33,952 nt of DNA, from positions 1 through 33,952 of the forward strand of contig DASPRQ010000022.1 in the NCBI GenBank assembly GCA_035624355.1. Reading direction: 5' to 3'. The stretch's first letter is position 1, and each line of letters begins with the position of its first letter. The notes under the pieces were generated by a model. It saw only the letters and a program-made list of their open reading frames with translations, made no database searches and was not told where the DNA came from. The translations under genes were made by a program, and so were the position numbers. Below are positions 15,439-24,842 of the stretch, one piece after another. This stretch comes from Usitatibacter sp035624355. GTDB taxonomy: Bacteria > Pseudomonadota > Gammaproteobacteria > Burkholderiales > Usitatibacteraceae.

Positions 15439-16647
15439 ATGCACCCCCTGACGAGCGAGCAGCGCGAGCTGCAGCAGCGCGCCCGCGAGCTGGCGCGCGG
15501 CGAGTTCGCGGCCACCGCGGCCGACATCGACGCGACCGAAGCGTACCCGTGGAAGAACGTGGACCGCCTGCGCGAGGCGGGCTTCATGGGCATGACCATT
15601 CCCGCCGCCTACGGGGGGAAGGGGGCGAGCTACCACGACGCGGTGATCGTGATCGAGGAGATGGCCAAGGCGTGCGCGACCATGGGGCGCATCACGGTCG
15701 AGGCCAACATGGGCGCGATCGGCGCGATCATGGCCTACGGGAGCGAGGCTCAGAAGCGCCTCGCCGCCGAGTGCGTGCTCGCGGGCGACAAGCCGGCCAT
15801 CTGCATCTCGGAGCCCGGGGCCGGCAGCGCGGCGAGCGAGATGACGACGCGCGCCGACCGCCGCGGCGACTCTTACGTGCTCAACGGCCGCAAGTACTGG
15901 ATCACCGGCGGCGGGGTCTCGCGCCTGCACCTCGTCTTCGCGCGCGTCTTCGACGGCGGGGCGGAGCAGGGTATCGGCGGATTCATCGTGGTGCGCGAGG
16001 GGAACGAGCCGCAGGGTCTCGCGATCGGCGAGCGCATTCCCGCCATGGGGGTGCGCGGGATTCCCGAGACGTACGTCGAGCTCCACGACCTGCGGGTGCC
16101 CGCATCGGCCCTCGTCGTCCCGCCGAAGGGTCTGCGCAAGGGATTCGGGGGGCTCATGAACGCCTACAACGCGCAGCGCGTGGGCGCGGGCACGGTGGCC
16201 CTCGGCATCGCGCAGGCGGCGTTCGAGGAAGCCGTGGCCTACGTGAAGGAGCGCGAGCAGTTCGGCCGGCCGATCGCGGAATTCCAGGGCCTGCAATGGA
16301 TGCTCGCCGACATGTCGGTCCAGGTCGACGCGGCGCGCCTGCTCCTGCACCGCGCGGCGCACTGCGAGGGCACCTTCCCCGACATGACCGAGGCGGCCAA
16401 GGCGAAGATCTTCGCCGCCGAGATGGCCAACCGCGTGACGAACGACGCGCTGCAGCTCTTCGGCTCCTCGGGCTACTCGCGGCGGCTGCCCCTCGAGCGC
16501 CACGTGCGCGACGCGCGCATGTTCACGATCGCGGGCGGCACCGCGCAGATCCTGCGCACCCAGGTGGCGAGCTCGATCCTCGGGCGCAGGCTCCCGCAGA
16601 CCCGCGAGGGCTACCTCGAGTTGGCGCGGGCCGAGGCGGGCCGCTAG
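15439..16647 (+). CDS. acdA: Acyl-CoA dehydrogenase-superfamily protein, probable 3-sulfinopropanoyl-CoA desulfinase
   Basis: 402 residues with full acyl-CoA dehydrogenase architecture (CISEPGAGS, KYWITGGG, REQFGRPIAEFQGLQW). Neither usual catalytic base is present. The MCAD-type Glu in IYEGT is replaced (IAGGT, Gly366) and the IVD-type Glu in LDLER is replaced (YNAQR, Gln246). Arg84 lies in TMGRITVEAN. From memory, Arg84, Gln246 and Gly366 are the active-site residues described for the Advenella mimigardefordensis desulfinase, which releases sulfite from 3-sulfinopropanoyl-CoA to give propanoyl-CoA. A family III CoA-transferase follows at 17226, as in Variovorax. The ATG at 15439 has GAGGAG upstream. 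If the desulfinase call is wrong, it is still an FAD-dependent acyl-CoA dehydrogenase homologue. Confidence 0.78.
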   Translation: MHPLTSEQRELQQRARELARGEFAATAADIDATEAYPWKNVDRLREAGFMGMTIPAAYGGKGASYHDAVIVIEEMAKACATMGRITVEANMGAIGAIMAYGSEAQKRLAAECVLAGDKPAICISEPGAGSAASEMTTRADRRGDSYVLNGRKYWITGGGVSRLHLVFARVFDGGAEQGIGGFIVVREGNEPQGLAIGERIPAMGVRGIPETYVELHDLRVPASALVVPPKGLRKGFGGLMNAYNAQRVGAGTVALGIAQAAFEEAVAYVKEREQFGRPIAEFQGLQWMLADMSVQVDAARLLLHRAAHCEGTFPDMTEAAKAKIFAAEMANRVTNDALQLFGSSGYSRRLPLERHVRDARMFTIAGGTAQILRTQVASSILGRRLPQTREGYLELARAEAGR

Positions 16648-16656
16648 ACGGTCGCG

Positions 16657-17196
16657 TTGCCCATCGCCGTGACGCAGCGCTTCGCGGCCGCGCCCTGGTC
16701 GCTCTCCATCAAGGCGGCCTCGACGCTCGCGGTTGCCGTGCTCGCCGCGATCTGGCTGTCCGTGACGCGGTACCGCATCCCCGGCGCGGCGGCGGGCGCG
16801 CTCATCGCGGTGCTCCCGCCCGCAATCGTCGCGGGGGCGCTGCTCTTCATCGTGACGGGCTACGAGCTCGACGGCCGCACGCTCGTCGTGCGGCGCCTCT
16901 TCTGGAGCACGCGGGTCGCGCTCGACGGCCTCGACCGCGCCTGGCACGATCCGGGCGCGATGGCGCGCTCGATCCGGATCTTCGGCAACGGGGGCCTGTT
17001 CGCGATCACGGGGCTCTTCCGCAGCTCGAGGCTGGGCAACTACCGCGCCTTCGTCACCAATCCCGCGAACGCCGTCGTGCTGCGCGCAGGCGGGCGCGCC
17101 TTCGTCGTGTCCCCGGCGTTGCCCCACGCGTTCCTGGCCCGCGTGAAGGCGAGCTTCCCGGCGGTGGAGATCGGAAGCCCCGCCGCGCTCGCCTAG
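16657..17196 (+). CDS. Small membrane protein with a possible bacterial PH-like domain
   Basis: 179 residues. Two hydrophobic helices (about 20-36 and 43-66, the second PGAAAGALIAVLPPAIVAGA) are followed by a soluble beta-rich part: TGYELDGRTLVVRRLFWSTRV, GGLFAITGLFRSSRLGNYRAF, VVLRAGGRAFVVSPALPHAF. The pattern of a short strand pair ending in a PHAF helix resembles bacterial PH-like domains, but I cannot name a family firmly. The start is taken as TTG at 16657; a GTG at 16669 is an alternative, and neither has a strong ribosome site. It lies between the desulfinase and CoA-transferase genes on the same strand, with a 9-bp gap before it, so it is probably co-transcribed. Confidence 0.65.
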   Translation: MPIAVTQRFAAAPWSLSIKAASTLAVAVLAAIWLSVTRYRIPGAAAGALIAVLPPAIVAGALLFIVTGYELDGRTLVVRRLFWSTRVALDGLDRAWHDPGAMARSIRIFGNGGLFAITGLFRSSRLGNYRAFVTNPANAVVLRAGGRAFVVSPALPHAFLARVKASFPAVEIGSPAALA

Positions 17197-17225
17197 AATA
17201 GGCGGCTTCCCGCCGGAGGGTTCCC

Positions 17226-18380
17226 ATGCTTCCCCTGCAAGACATCCGCGTGATCGAGTTCTGCAACGTGGCGGCCGGCCCGTTCTGCGGCATGCTGCTC
17301 GCCGACATGGGCGCCGACGTGATCAAGGTCGAGCACCCGCAGGGCGGCGACACGATGCGCCAGTGGCCCCCGCTCACGGACGGGTACAGCGAGAACTTCG
17401 CGTCGCTGAACCGCAACAAGCGCTCGGTCGCCCTCGACCTCAAGAAGCCGGCCGACCTCGACCGCGCGCGCGCCCTCGTGCTCTCGGCCGACGTGCTGAT
17501 CGAGAACAACCGGCCCGGCGCGATGGAGCGCCTCGGCCTGGGCTACGCGGCGTTCCGCGAGGCGAAGCCCGCGCTCGTCTACTGCTCGATCTCCGCGTTC
17601 GGCCAGGAGGGGCCGCGCGCGGAGGAGGGCGGGTTCGACCTCACGCTCCAGGCGATGAGCGGGGTGATGAGCGTCACCGGCGAGCCCGGCGGGGCGCCCG
17701 TCAAGTGCGGCGTGCCGATCTCGGACTTCTGCGCGGGCCTGTACGCCGCCTATGCCATCTCCGCGGTCCTCGGGCGCGTGCGGCAGGGCGGTCCGGGCGA
17801 ACGCATCGACGTGTCGATGCTCGGCACCTCGCTCGCGGTCGCGGCGCTCCAGACGAGCGAATACTTCGGCACGGGTCGCGATCCCGTGAAGCTGGGCTCC
17901 GCCCATCCGCGCAACGCCCCGTACCAGGCGTTCCGCGCGCGCGACGGATGGTTCGCCATGGCCGCGGGCAACGACGGCCTGTGGCGCGCGGCGTGCGAGG
18001 CGATGGGCCGCGCCGACCTCGCCGCCGATCCCCGCTTCGCCTCGACGGCGCTGCGCGCGCGGCACCAGGCGGAGCTCAAGGACCTGCTCGAGGCCGGGTT
18101 CGCCCATTCGCCGGCCGAGGAATGGATCGCGAAATTCCGTGCGGCAGGCGTCCCCTGCGCGCCGATCAACACTTACTCGCAAGCGCTCGCCGATCCCCAG
18201 GTGCGCCACATGGAATGGGTGCGGGAGATCGCGCTGCCCTCGGGACGGCGCACGCGCACCTTCGCTTCGCCCCTGCGCTTCGGCGGGAAGGGCTTCCCCA
18301 TCCGCCGCGATCCGCCCGCTCTCGGACAACACGATGGCGAGGTGCTCGTGGACGTCGCGGCGCCGGCCTCCCGCGCCTGA
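17226..18380 (+). CDS. act: Family III CoA-transferase (CaiB/BaiF), probable succinyl-CoA:3-sulfinopropanoate CoA-transferase
   Basis: 384 residues. N-terminal IRVIEFCNVAAGPFCGMLLA and ADMGADVIKVEHPQGGD, then FASLNRNKRSVALDLK, are standard family III motifs. Asp167 in GVPISDFCAG aligns with the catalytic Asp169 of formyl-CoA transferase. The enzyme moves CoA between carboxylic acids through an aspartyl-CoA thioester. Substrate choice rests on context: the upstream acyl-CoA dehydrogenase homologue has desulfinase residues, and an act-acd pairing is known from 3-sulfinopropanoate catabolism in Variovorax paradoxus. A different short carboxylate is possible. The ATG at 17226 has GGAGGG upstream. 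It converges with the acyl carrier protein gene, 36 bp apart. Confidence 0.85.
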   Translation: MLPLQDIRVIEFCNVAAGPFCGMLLADMGADVIKVEHPQGGDTMRQWPPLTDGYSENFASLNRNKRSVALDLKKPADLDRARALVLSADVLIENNRPGAMERLGLGYAAFREAKPALVYCSISAFGQEGPRAEEGGFDLTLQAMSGVMSVTGEPGGAPVKCGVPISDFCAGLYAAYAISAVLGRVRQGGPGERIDVSMLGTSLAVAALQTSEYFGTGRDPVKLGSAHPRNAPYQAFRARDGWFAMAAGNDGLWRAACEAMGRADLAADPRFASTALRARHQAELKDLLEAGFAHSPAEEWIAKFRAAGVPCAPINTYSQALADPQVRHMEWVREIALPSGRRTRTFASPLRFGGKGFPIRRDPPALGQHDGEVLVDVAAPASRA

Positions 18381-18416
18381 CGACCGGGCTACCGCGCCGC
18401 CGCGACCGCTTCGCCG

Positions 18417-18671
18417 TCAGGCTCCGGCCGCGAGCTTGGGACGAAGATAGGCCGTCCAGTCGTCGAGGGTGCGCAGCTTCCCGTAGTCGGCCTCGGGGAT
18501 GTCGACATGCAGCTTCTCGTGCACGGTGACGATCACCCGCAGCCAGTCCATGGAGTCCAGGTCGACCTGGTCGCGGAGCGCGCGGTCGGAGCGCAGCTCC
18601 CCGGGCTCGACCTCGGGCGCGACCGACTGGATGATCTGCACGACTCGGGATTTGATTTCGGTGTCGTTCAC
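18417..18671 (-). CDS. Acyl carrier protein
   Basis: 84 residues. The phosphopantetheine site is DLDSMDWL with Ser40, in a four-helix ACP pattern (IKSRVVQIIQSVAPEV first helix, LDSMDWLRVIVTVHEKLHV second helix). ACPs carry acyl groups as thioesters. This is not the housekeeping fatty-acid ACP by context, since no fab genes are near; it is the last gene of the synthetase/2-oxoacid dehydrogenase operon. The GTG at 18669-18671 overlaps the E2 stop as GTGA, so its synthesis is coupled to E2. Its use there is unknown; receiving an acyl group from E2 or from the synthetase is a hypothesis. Confidence 0.88.
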   Translation of the reverse strand: MNDTEIKSRVVQIIQSVAPEVEPGELRSDRALRDQVDLDSMDWLRVIVTVHEKLHVDIPEADYGKLRTLDDWTAYLRPKLAAGA

Positions 18672-19879
18672 AGTTCCTCCGGATGCTGGAGCCGCTCGCG
18701 CAGCTCGGCGAGGAAGCGCGCGCCGCGGATGCCGTCGCTCACGCGATGGTCGGCCGAGAGCGTCGCCGTGGCGAGCGGCATCGCGCGCAGTCCGCCCTCG
18801 CCGTCGACCCACGGGCGCACCTCGATGCGGCCGAATCCCACGAGCGCCACCTGCGGAGGGTAAATCACGCCGTAGACCGCTTCCACGCCCGTCTCGCCGA
18901 GGTTGGTCACGGTGATCGTGGGATCGGACATCTCGGAGCTGCGCAGCGACCCCGAGCGCGCGCGGGCCACGAGGTCCGCGAGGTCGCGCATGATCTCGGC
19001 GATGCCCTTGCGCTCCACGTCGTGGATGCAGGGCGCGATGAGGCCCCCCTGGCGGATGGAGATCGCCACGCCCGCGTGCACGCTCGCGGAGGGACGGAAC
19101 GCCCCCTCGGCCCAGAATCCGTTGAGCTCGGGCGTCTTCGCGAGCGCGAGCGCGACGGCCTTGAGCTGCACGGCGCCCATGAGGAGGCGCTCGGTCACGG
19201 GACGCTTCCCGTTCTCGCGGGCGAGCCACGCCGCCGCGCGCTCCATGGGAATCGTCTCGGCGAGGTAATAGTGCGGGATCTCGCGCTTCGAGCGGCCCAT
19301 GGCCGCGCCGATCGCCTTGCGCATCTCGGCCGTGCGATCGGCCGTCGGCTTGGAGGCGGCCGTCGGGGGTTTCGCGGCGACCGCCGGAGGCTTCGCGGCA
19401 CGCACCGCCTTCTCGACGTCCTCGAGCGTCACCGCGCCGCGCAACCCCGTTCCCGCGACCTGGTCCACGTCCACGCCCAGCTCGCGGGCGCGGACCCGGG
19501 CGGCCGGGGAGACGGCCTTGCGCTCGCCTGCGGGCGCGGGAATCGCGGGCGGTGGAGGTGCCGGGGGCGCAACGACCGTCGGCGCCGCGGGGGGTGCCTG
19601 TGGCTGCGGCCTGGGCTGCGGCGCCGCGGCTTCGGCGGTCACTCCGGGCTCGAGGAGGGTCGCGAGGACCGTGCCCACCGGCACCGTGGTGCCGATGCCG
19701 ACGAGCTGCTCGTGCATCGTGCCTTCCTGCCAGCTCTCGACCTCGACGGCCGCCTTGCTCGTGTCCACCACCGCGACCACCTGGCCGCGCTTCACGGGCT
19801 CGCCGGGCTTCACCTTCCACTCGAGGAGCTTGCCCTCGTCCATGTCGGCGCCCAGCGAGGGCAGCTTGAACTCGATCAT
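18668..19879 (-). CDS. 2-oxoacid dehydrogenase E2 component (dihydrolipoyl acyltransferase)
   Basis: 403 residues. Domains in order: a lipoyl domain (1-78) with lipoyl-lysine Lys42 in VVDTSKAAVEV, a Pro/Ala linker, a peripheral-subunit-binding domain (SPAARVRARELGVDVDQVAG, about 123-142), a second Ala/Pro/Lys linker, and the catalytic domain ending in DHRVSDG. It transfers the acyl group from E1 to CoA. The lipoyl motif has SKA where many have DKA. The ATG at 19877-19879 overlaps the E1 beta stop as ATGA. No E3 dihydrolipoamide dehydrogenase gene is present, so E3 must be shared with another complex. The exact oxoacid (pyruvate, acetoin-type or branched-chain) cannot be told from sequence. 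Confidence 0.93.
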   Translation of the reverse strand: MIEFKLPSLGADMDEGKLLEWKVKPGEPVKRGQVVAVVDTSKAAVEVESWQEGTMHEQLVGIGTTVPVGTVLATLLEPGVTAEAAAPQPRPQPQAPPAAPTVVAPPAPPPPAIPAPAGERKAVSPAARVRARELGVDVDQVAGTGLRGAVTLEDVEKAVRAAKPPAVAAKPPTAASKPTADRTAEMRKAIGAAMGRSKREIPHYYLAETIPMERAAAWLARENGKRPVTERLLMGAVQLKAVALALAKTPELNGFWAEGAFRPSASVHAGVAISIRQGGLIAPCIHDVERKGIAEIMRDLADLVARARSGSLRSSEMSDPTITVTNLGETGVEAVYGVIYPPQVALVGFGRIEVRPWVDGEGGLRAMPLATATLSADHRVSDGIRGARFLAELRERLQHPEEL

Positions 19880-20856
19880 CGCGAGCGGCCGAGCAGCGTG
19901 CGCGCGGCGGCGACGATCTTCGCGGGCTGCGGAAGCGCCGCGTCCTCGAGGTGCTTCGCGTACGGGATCGGGACTTCTTCGGTGCAGACGCGCGCGAGCG
20001 GGGCGTCGAGATCGTAGAAGGCGCTTTCGGCGATGCGCGCCATCACTTCCGCGGCAAGGCTCCCGCTGCGCCAGGTCTCGTCGACCACGACCACGCGCCG
20101 GCATTTGCGCGCCGAGGCGAGGACGGTATCCATGTCGAGCGGGCGCAGCACCCGCAGGTCCACCACCTCGGCGTCGATCCCTTCGGCGGCGAGCGCCTCG
20201 GCCGCCTCCAGCGTCTTGGGGAGCGACCCGCCGTAGGTGACGAGACTCACCATCGATCCGGGCCGGCGCACCGCCGCCGAGCGGATGTCGGCGCTGCGCT
20301 CCTCGGGCACCTCGCCCTCCATGTTGTAGAGCTGCGCGTGCTCGAAGATCACCACGGGATCGGGGTGCGCGAGCGCAGGGACGAGCATGTCGCGCGCATC
20401 CGCCACGGTTCCGGGCGCCAGGACCCGGATGCCCGGGATGGACGCGTACCAGTTCTCGAAGCTGTGGGAATGCTGCGCGGCGACCTGGCGCCCCGCGCCG
20501 GTCGCCATGCGGATCACGAGCGGCACCGGAAACTGCCCGCCGGACATGTGGCGATAGAGCGCGGCGGTGTTCACGATGGCATCGAGGGCGAGGAGGCTGA
20601 AGTTCACCGTCATCACCTCGACGATGGGCCGCATCCCGCCCAGCGCGGCGCCCACCCCGGCGCCCACGAAGGCGAGCTCCGACAGCGGCGTGTCGCGCAC
20701 GCGCTGCGGGCCGAACTCGTCGAGCAGCCCCTTGGTGACCGCGTACGTGCCGCCGTAGAGGCCGACGTCCTCGCCCATGAGGAACACGCGCGGGTCGGCC
20801 GCGAGCGCCTCGCGGTGCGCCTGCCGCATCGCCTCGCGGTACGACATGCGCGTCAT
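19876..20856 (-). CDS. 2-oxoacid dehydrogenase E1 component, beta subunit
   Basis: 326 residues. Typical E1 beta: MSYREAMRQAHREALAADP start, VFLMGEDVGLYGGTYAVTKG, ELAFVGAGVGAALGGMRPIVE, and a C-terminal transketolase-like domain with DLRVLRPLDMDTVLASARK and VVVVDETWRSGS. With E1 alpha it forms the ThDP-dependent decarboxylase. It resembles pyruvate/acetoin dehydrogenase beta subunits. The ATG at 20854-20856 overlaps the E1 alpha stop, and the gene's own stop overlaps E2, each by four bases. Confidence 0.93.
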   Translation of the reverse strand: MTRMSYREAMRQAHREALAADPRVFLMGEDVGLYGGTYAVTKGLLDEFGPQRVRDTPLSELAFVGAGVGAALGGMRPIVEVMTVNFSLLALDAIVNTAALYRHMSGGQFPVPLVIRMATGAGRQVAAQHSHSFENWYASIPGIRVLAPGTVADARDMLVPALAHPDPVVIFEHAQLYNMEGEVPEERSADIRSAAVRRPGSMVSLVTYGGSLPKTLEAAEALAAEGIDAEVVDLRVLRPLDMDTVLASARKCRRVVVVDETWRSGSLAAEVMARIAESAFYDLDAPLARVCTEEVPIPYAKHLEDAALPQPAKIVAAARTLLGRSR

Positions 20857-21856
20857 CGCGCGCCCTCCGGGGCGCACAGGTCGCGCGCGAGGTCCTCGGT
20901 CGGCTCCGGCGTTCCCGCCTCGGCGAAGGCCGCGGCGCGCTCCACCTCGGCGTCGGCCTCGCGGTCGAGCGCGAGGAACTCCTCCTCGGTGAGCTTGCCT
21001 TCCGCCTTGAGCCGGGCCGTGAACGTGTGCAGCGGCCCGCGGGTCTTCCACGCCTCGACCTCGCCCTTGTCGCGGTAGAGGTCCGGGTCGAACATCGAAT
21101 GCGCGCGGTAGCGGTACGTCTGGAACTCGACGAAGAACGGGCCGTGGCCGGATCGCACGTGCTCCTGGGCGCCCAGCGCGGCCTCGCGCACGGCGACCAC
21201 GTCCTGGCCGTCGGCCCTGAGCGTGGGCACGCCGTAGGAGGCGGCCTTCACGCACAGGTCGGTCTGCGATTCGGAGCGGGCGAGCGCCGTGCCCATGGCG
21301 TAGAGGTTGTTCTCGCAGCAGAAGAGCACCGGCAGCTTCCAGAGCGCGGCGAGGTTCATCGACTCGTGGAACGCGCCCTCGGCCATGGCGCCTTCCCCGA
21401 AGAAGCACGCCGTGACGCGGGATACGCCTTGCATCGCGTCGGCGAGCGCGAGCCCCACGGAGATCGGCAGCCCGCCGCCGACGATGGCGTTGCCTCCGTA
21501 CAGGCGCGTCTTCGCGTCGAAGAGGTGCATCGATCCGCCGCGCCCGCGCGAGCAGCCCTCGCGCTTGCCGTACATCTCGGCCATGATCGAATCCATCGGG
21601 ACCCCGCGCACCAGCGCGTGGCCGTGCTCGCGATAGGTGGCGACGATGTTGTCCTCGGGGCGCAGCGCGTGCAGCGCCCCGACGGCGACGGCCTCCTCGC
21701 CGATGTACAGGTGCAGGAAGCCGCGGATCTTCCCCGCGCCGTACATCTCGGCGCATTTCTCCTCGAAGCGCCGGATGCGGACCATGTCGCGCAGGAGCGC
21801 GAGCGCCTGGTCCTTCGCGTAGGGAACCGGGCCCGACGGCGGCGGCGCGACCGCGA

Positions 21857-21860
<4 letters not shown>
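20853..21860 (-). CDS. 2-oxoacid dehydrogenase E1 component, alpha subunit
   Basis: 335 residues. It contains MVRIRRFEEKCAEMYGAGKI, the GFLHLYIGEEAVAVG and YREHGHALVRG segments, and the ThDP-binding motif from GEGAMAEGAFHESMNLAA through CCENNLYAMGT. RGRGGSMHLFD and the RYRAHSMFDPDLYR phosphorylation-loop region are as in pyruvate or acetoin dehydrogenase E1 alpha. It decarboxylates a 2-oxoacid and passes the acyl group to the lipoyl arm of E2. The GTG at 21858-21860 overlaps the acetyl-CoA synthetase stop as GTGA. Being coupled to a synthetase gene suggests both supply the same acyl-CoA pool. Confidence 0.92.
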
Positions 21861-23641
<1,781 letters not shown>

Positions 23642-23675
23642 GAGGGCATTCTTCGCGCCTTGCCTCCGGGGGCCT

Positions 23676-23689
23676 TTGCCGGGGGTCAA
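23676..23689. promoter_or_regulatory. Degenerate FNR-like site nearest acsA
   Basis: TTGCCGGGGGTCAA matches TTGA-N6-TCAA with one mismatch (TTGC). Read on the acsA strand it has AAGAAT (23653-23648) 29.5 bp from its centre as a -10 candidate. Its centre is 27 bp from the better site at 23703. The single mismatch and GC-rich sequence make chance possible. Confidence 0.3.
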
Positions 23690-23702
23690 ATGCCCGGCTC
23701 GT

Positions 23703-23716
23703 TTGATGGCCGTCAA
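23703..23716. promoter_or_regulatory. FNR/FixK-like operator between acsA and the secreted-protein gene
   Basis: TTGATGGCCGTCAA, an inverted repeat of the TTGA-N6-TCAA class, centred 68.5 bp upstream of the acsA ATG. On the plus strand GATCAT (23739-23744) sits 29.5 bp from the centre, so it could serve the divergent secreted-protein gene, acsA, or both. Confidence 0.5.
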
Positions 23717-23742
23717 CCACGCCGCCCCGACGCGGCGCGATC

Positions 23743-24162
23743 ATGTTTTTCATGGCGATCAAAGGAGGATCGAGGGCTTTGGACGGTTGCGTTTGCAGGG
23801 CGGCTAGCCGTTGTCGGGGCTTGCCGGCCCTCGCTTTCCTGGTCGCCGTGCTCGCCGCGCTGCCGCTGCGCGTCTACGCGGAGTGCCGCGAGATGGTGGC
23901 GCACCACCATGCCGCGGTAGCCCGCGCCCGAGCATCGCGCGAGGCGCCGCCCGAAGCGCCGCCGTGCTGTCCGCAGACGGCCTCGGGTCCCAGCTCCCTC
24001 CAGGCGGCGGCTTTCGCAGGCCCGCCGGCCGTCGATCCGGCCGCGGCTCAAGGCATCCGGCTCGTGGCGGACGCCTTGCGTGCCATGCCGATCGTCGGGC
24101 CCATGGCCGAGCCGCCGGCCGGTGGACGTTACTGCGAGCGATCGAGGCGATTGCTGCTCTGA
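23743..24162 (+). CDS. Small secreted Cys/His-containing protein of unknown function
   Basis: Up to 139 residues, family not recognised. A hydrophobic stretch (LPALAFLVAVLAALPLRVYA) looks like a signal peptide with cleavage before ECREMVAHHH. The mature part has a His triplet, a CC pair and a Pro/Ala-rich middle, so metal binding is conceivable. The start is uncertain: ATGs at 23743 and 23752, or a TTG at 23779 preceded by AAAGGAGG with a ten-base spacer. The last would give a cleaner signal peptide and fit a promoter near 23740. It is followed 98 bp later by the Spy/CpxP-like gene on the same strand. It may not be a real gene. Confidence 0.5.
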   Translation: MFFMAIKGGSRALDGCVCRAASRCRGLPALAFLVAVLAALPLRVYAECREMVAHHHAAVARARASREAPPEAPPCCPQTASGPSSLQAAAFAGPPAVDPAAAQGIRLVADALRAMPIVGPMAEPPAGGRYCERSRRLLL

Positions 24163-24260
24163 GATCCGGCGCGCCTTGTCGCAGGACCGGTACCACGACG
24201 GCGCAAGCGCGTGACGGTCGCGGATAAGCAGGCAGACGGACAGTCTCGAAAGGAACGAAC

Positions 24261-24782
24261 ATGAAACGCAAGTTGATCATCGCCGCGGCGATCGCGGCGC
24301 TCTTCTCGGCCGCGGCCTGGGCGCAATGGGGCCCCGGCTATGGCGGTTACGGTCCCGGAATGATGGGCGGCTACGGCGGCGGCTACGGCCCGGGAATGAT
24401 GGGCGGCTACGGCGGCTATGGCATGGGTCCCGGAATGATGGGCGGCTACGGCGGATACGGCCCTGGGGCGAGGGGCGGCTACGGCTCGAGCCCGCTGGAC
24501 CAGCTCGACCTCACGGACGAGCAGCGCGACAAGATCGCCGCCATCGAGAAGGACGCGTCGGACAAGCGCTGGGACCTCATGAAGGCGATGCACGACCTGC
24601 GGTGGAGCTCGTTCGGCCCGGACGCGTCCAAGGACGTCGATCCGACGAAGGCCTACGACGCCATGGCCGCGCTGCGCAGGCAGATGTTCCAGCTCTCCGT
24701 GGACACCAACAAGCGCATCGAGGCCGTCCTCACCAAGGAGCAAAAGGAGCAGCTGCAGAAGGACCGGCGCGGAGCGTGGTGA
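24261..24782 (+). CDS. Spy/CpxP-like periplasmic protein with Gly/Tyr/Met repeats
   Basis: 173 residues. A signal peptide (1-21, ending AAAWAQ) is followed by a low-complexity region with three GPGMMGGYGG units and a decayed fourth (31-75). The helical C-terminal part carries two LTxxQ motifs, LTDEQ (84-88) and LTKEQ (157-161), the hallmark of the Spy/CpxP/CnrX group of periplasmic chaperones and metal sensors. The Met pairs in the repeats could bind copper, but that is inference. The ATG at 24261 has AAAGGA upstream. A strong terminator at 24818 follows. Probably an envelope-stress or metal-response protein. Confidence 0.85.
   Translation: MKRKLIIAAAIAALFSAAAWAQWGPGYGGYGPGMMGGYGGGYGPGMMGGYGGYGMGPGMMGGYGGYGPGARGGYGSSPLDQLDLTDEQRDKIAAIEKDASDKRWDLMKAMHDLRWSSFGPDASKDVDPTKAYDAMAALRRQMFQLSVDTNKRIEAVLTKEQKEQLQKDRRGAW
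24351..24485 (+). repeat. Tandem repeat encoding GPGMMGGYGG units
   Basis: About four imperfect copies of a 30-36 bp unit inside the Spy-like gene. Three copies keep the codons for Gly-Met-Met-Gly-Gly-Tyr (ggaatgatgggcggctac) exactly. The fourth has changed the Met pair to Ala-Arg. Unit spacing differs by extra GGY codons, as expected of slippage. Confidence 0.8.
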
Positions 24783-24817
24783 GCCCGCCGGTCGCCCCGG
24801 GGGGCGATCGCGAGGCG

Positions 24818-24842
24818 GGGGCGCGGCGACGCGCCCCTTTTT
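24818..24842 (+). terminator. Intrinsic terminator after the Spy-like gene
   Basis: A perfect 8-bp GC stem, GGGGCGCG with CGCGCCCC, closes a GCGA tetraloop and is followed by TTTTT. It lies 36 bp after the Spy-like stop and abuts the stop codon of the convergent PhoU-like gene. Confidence 0.85.
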
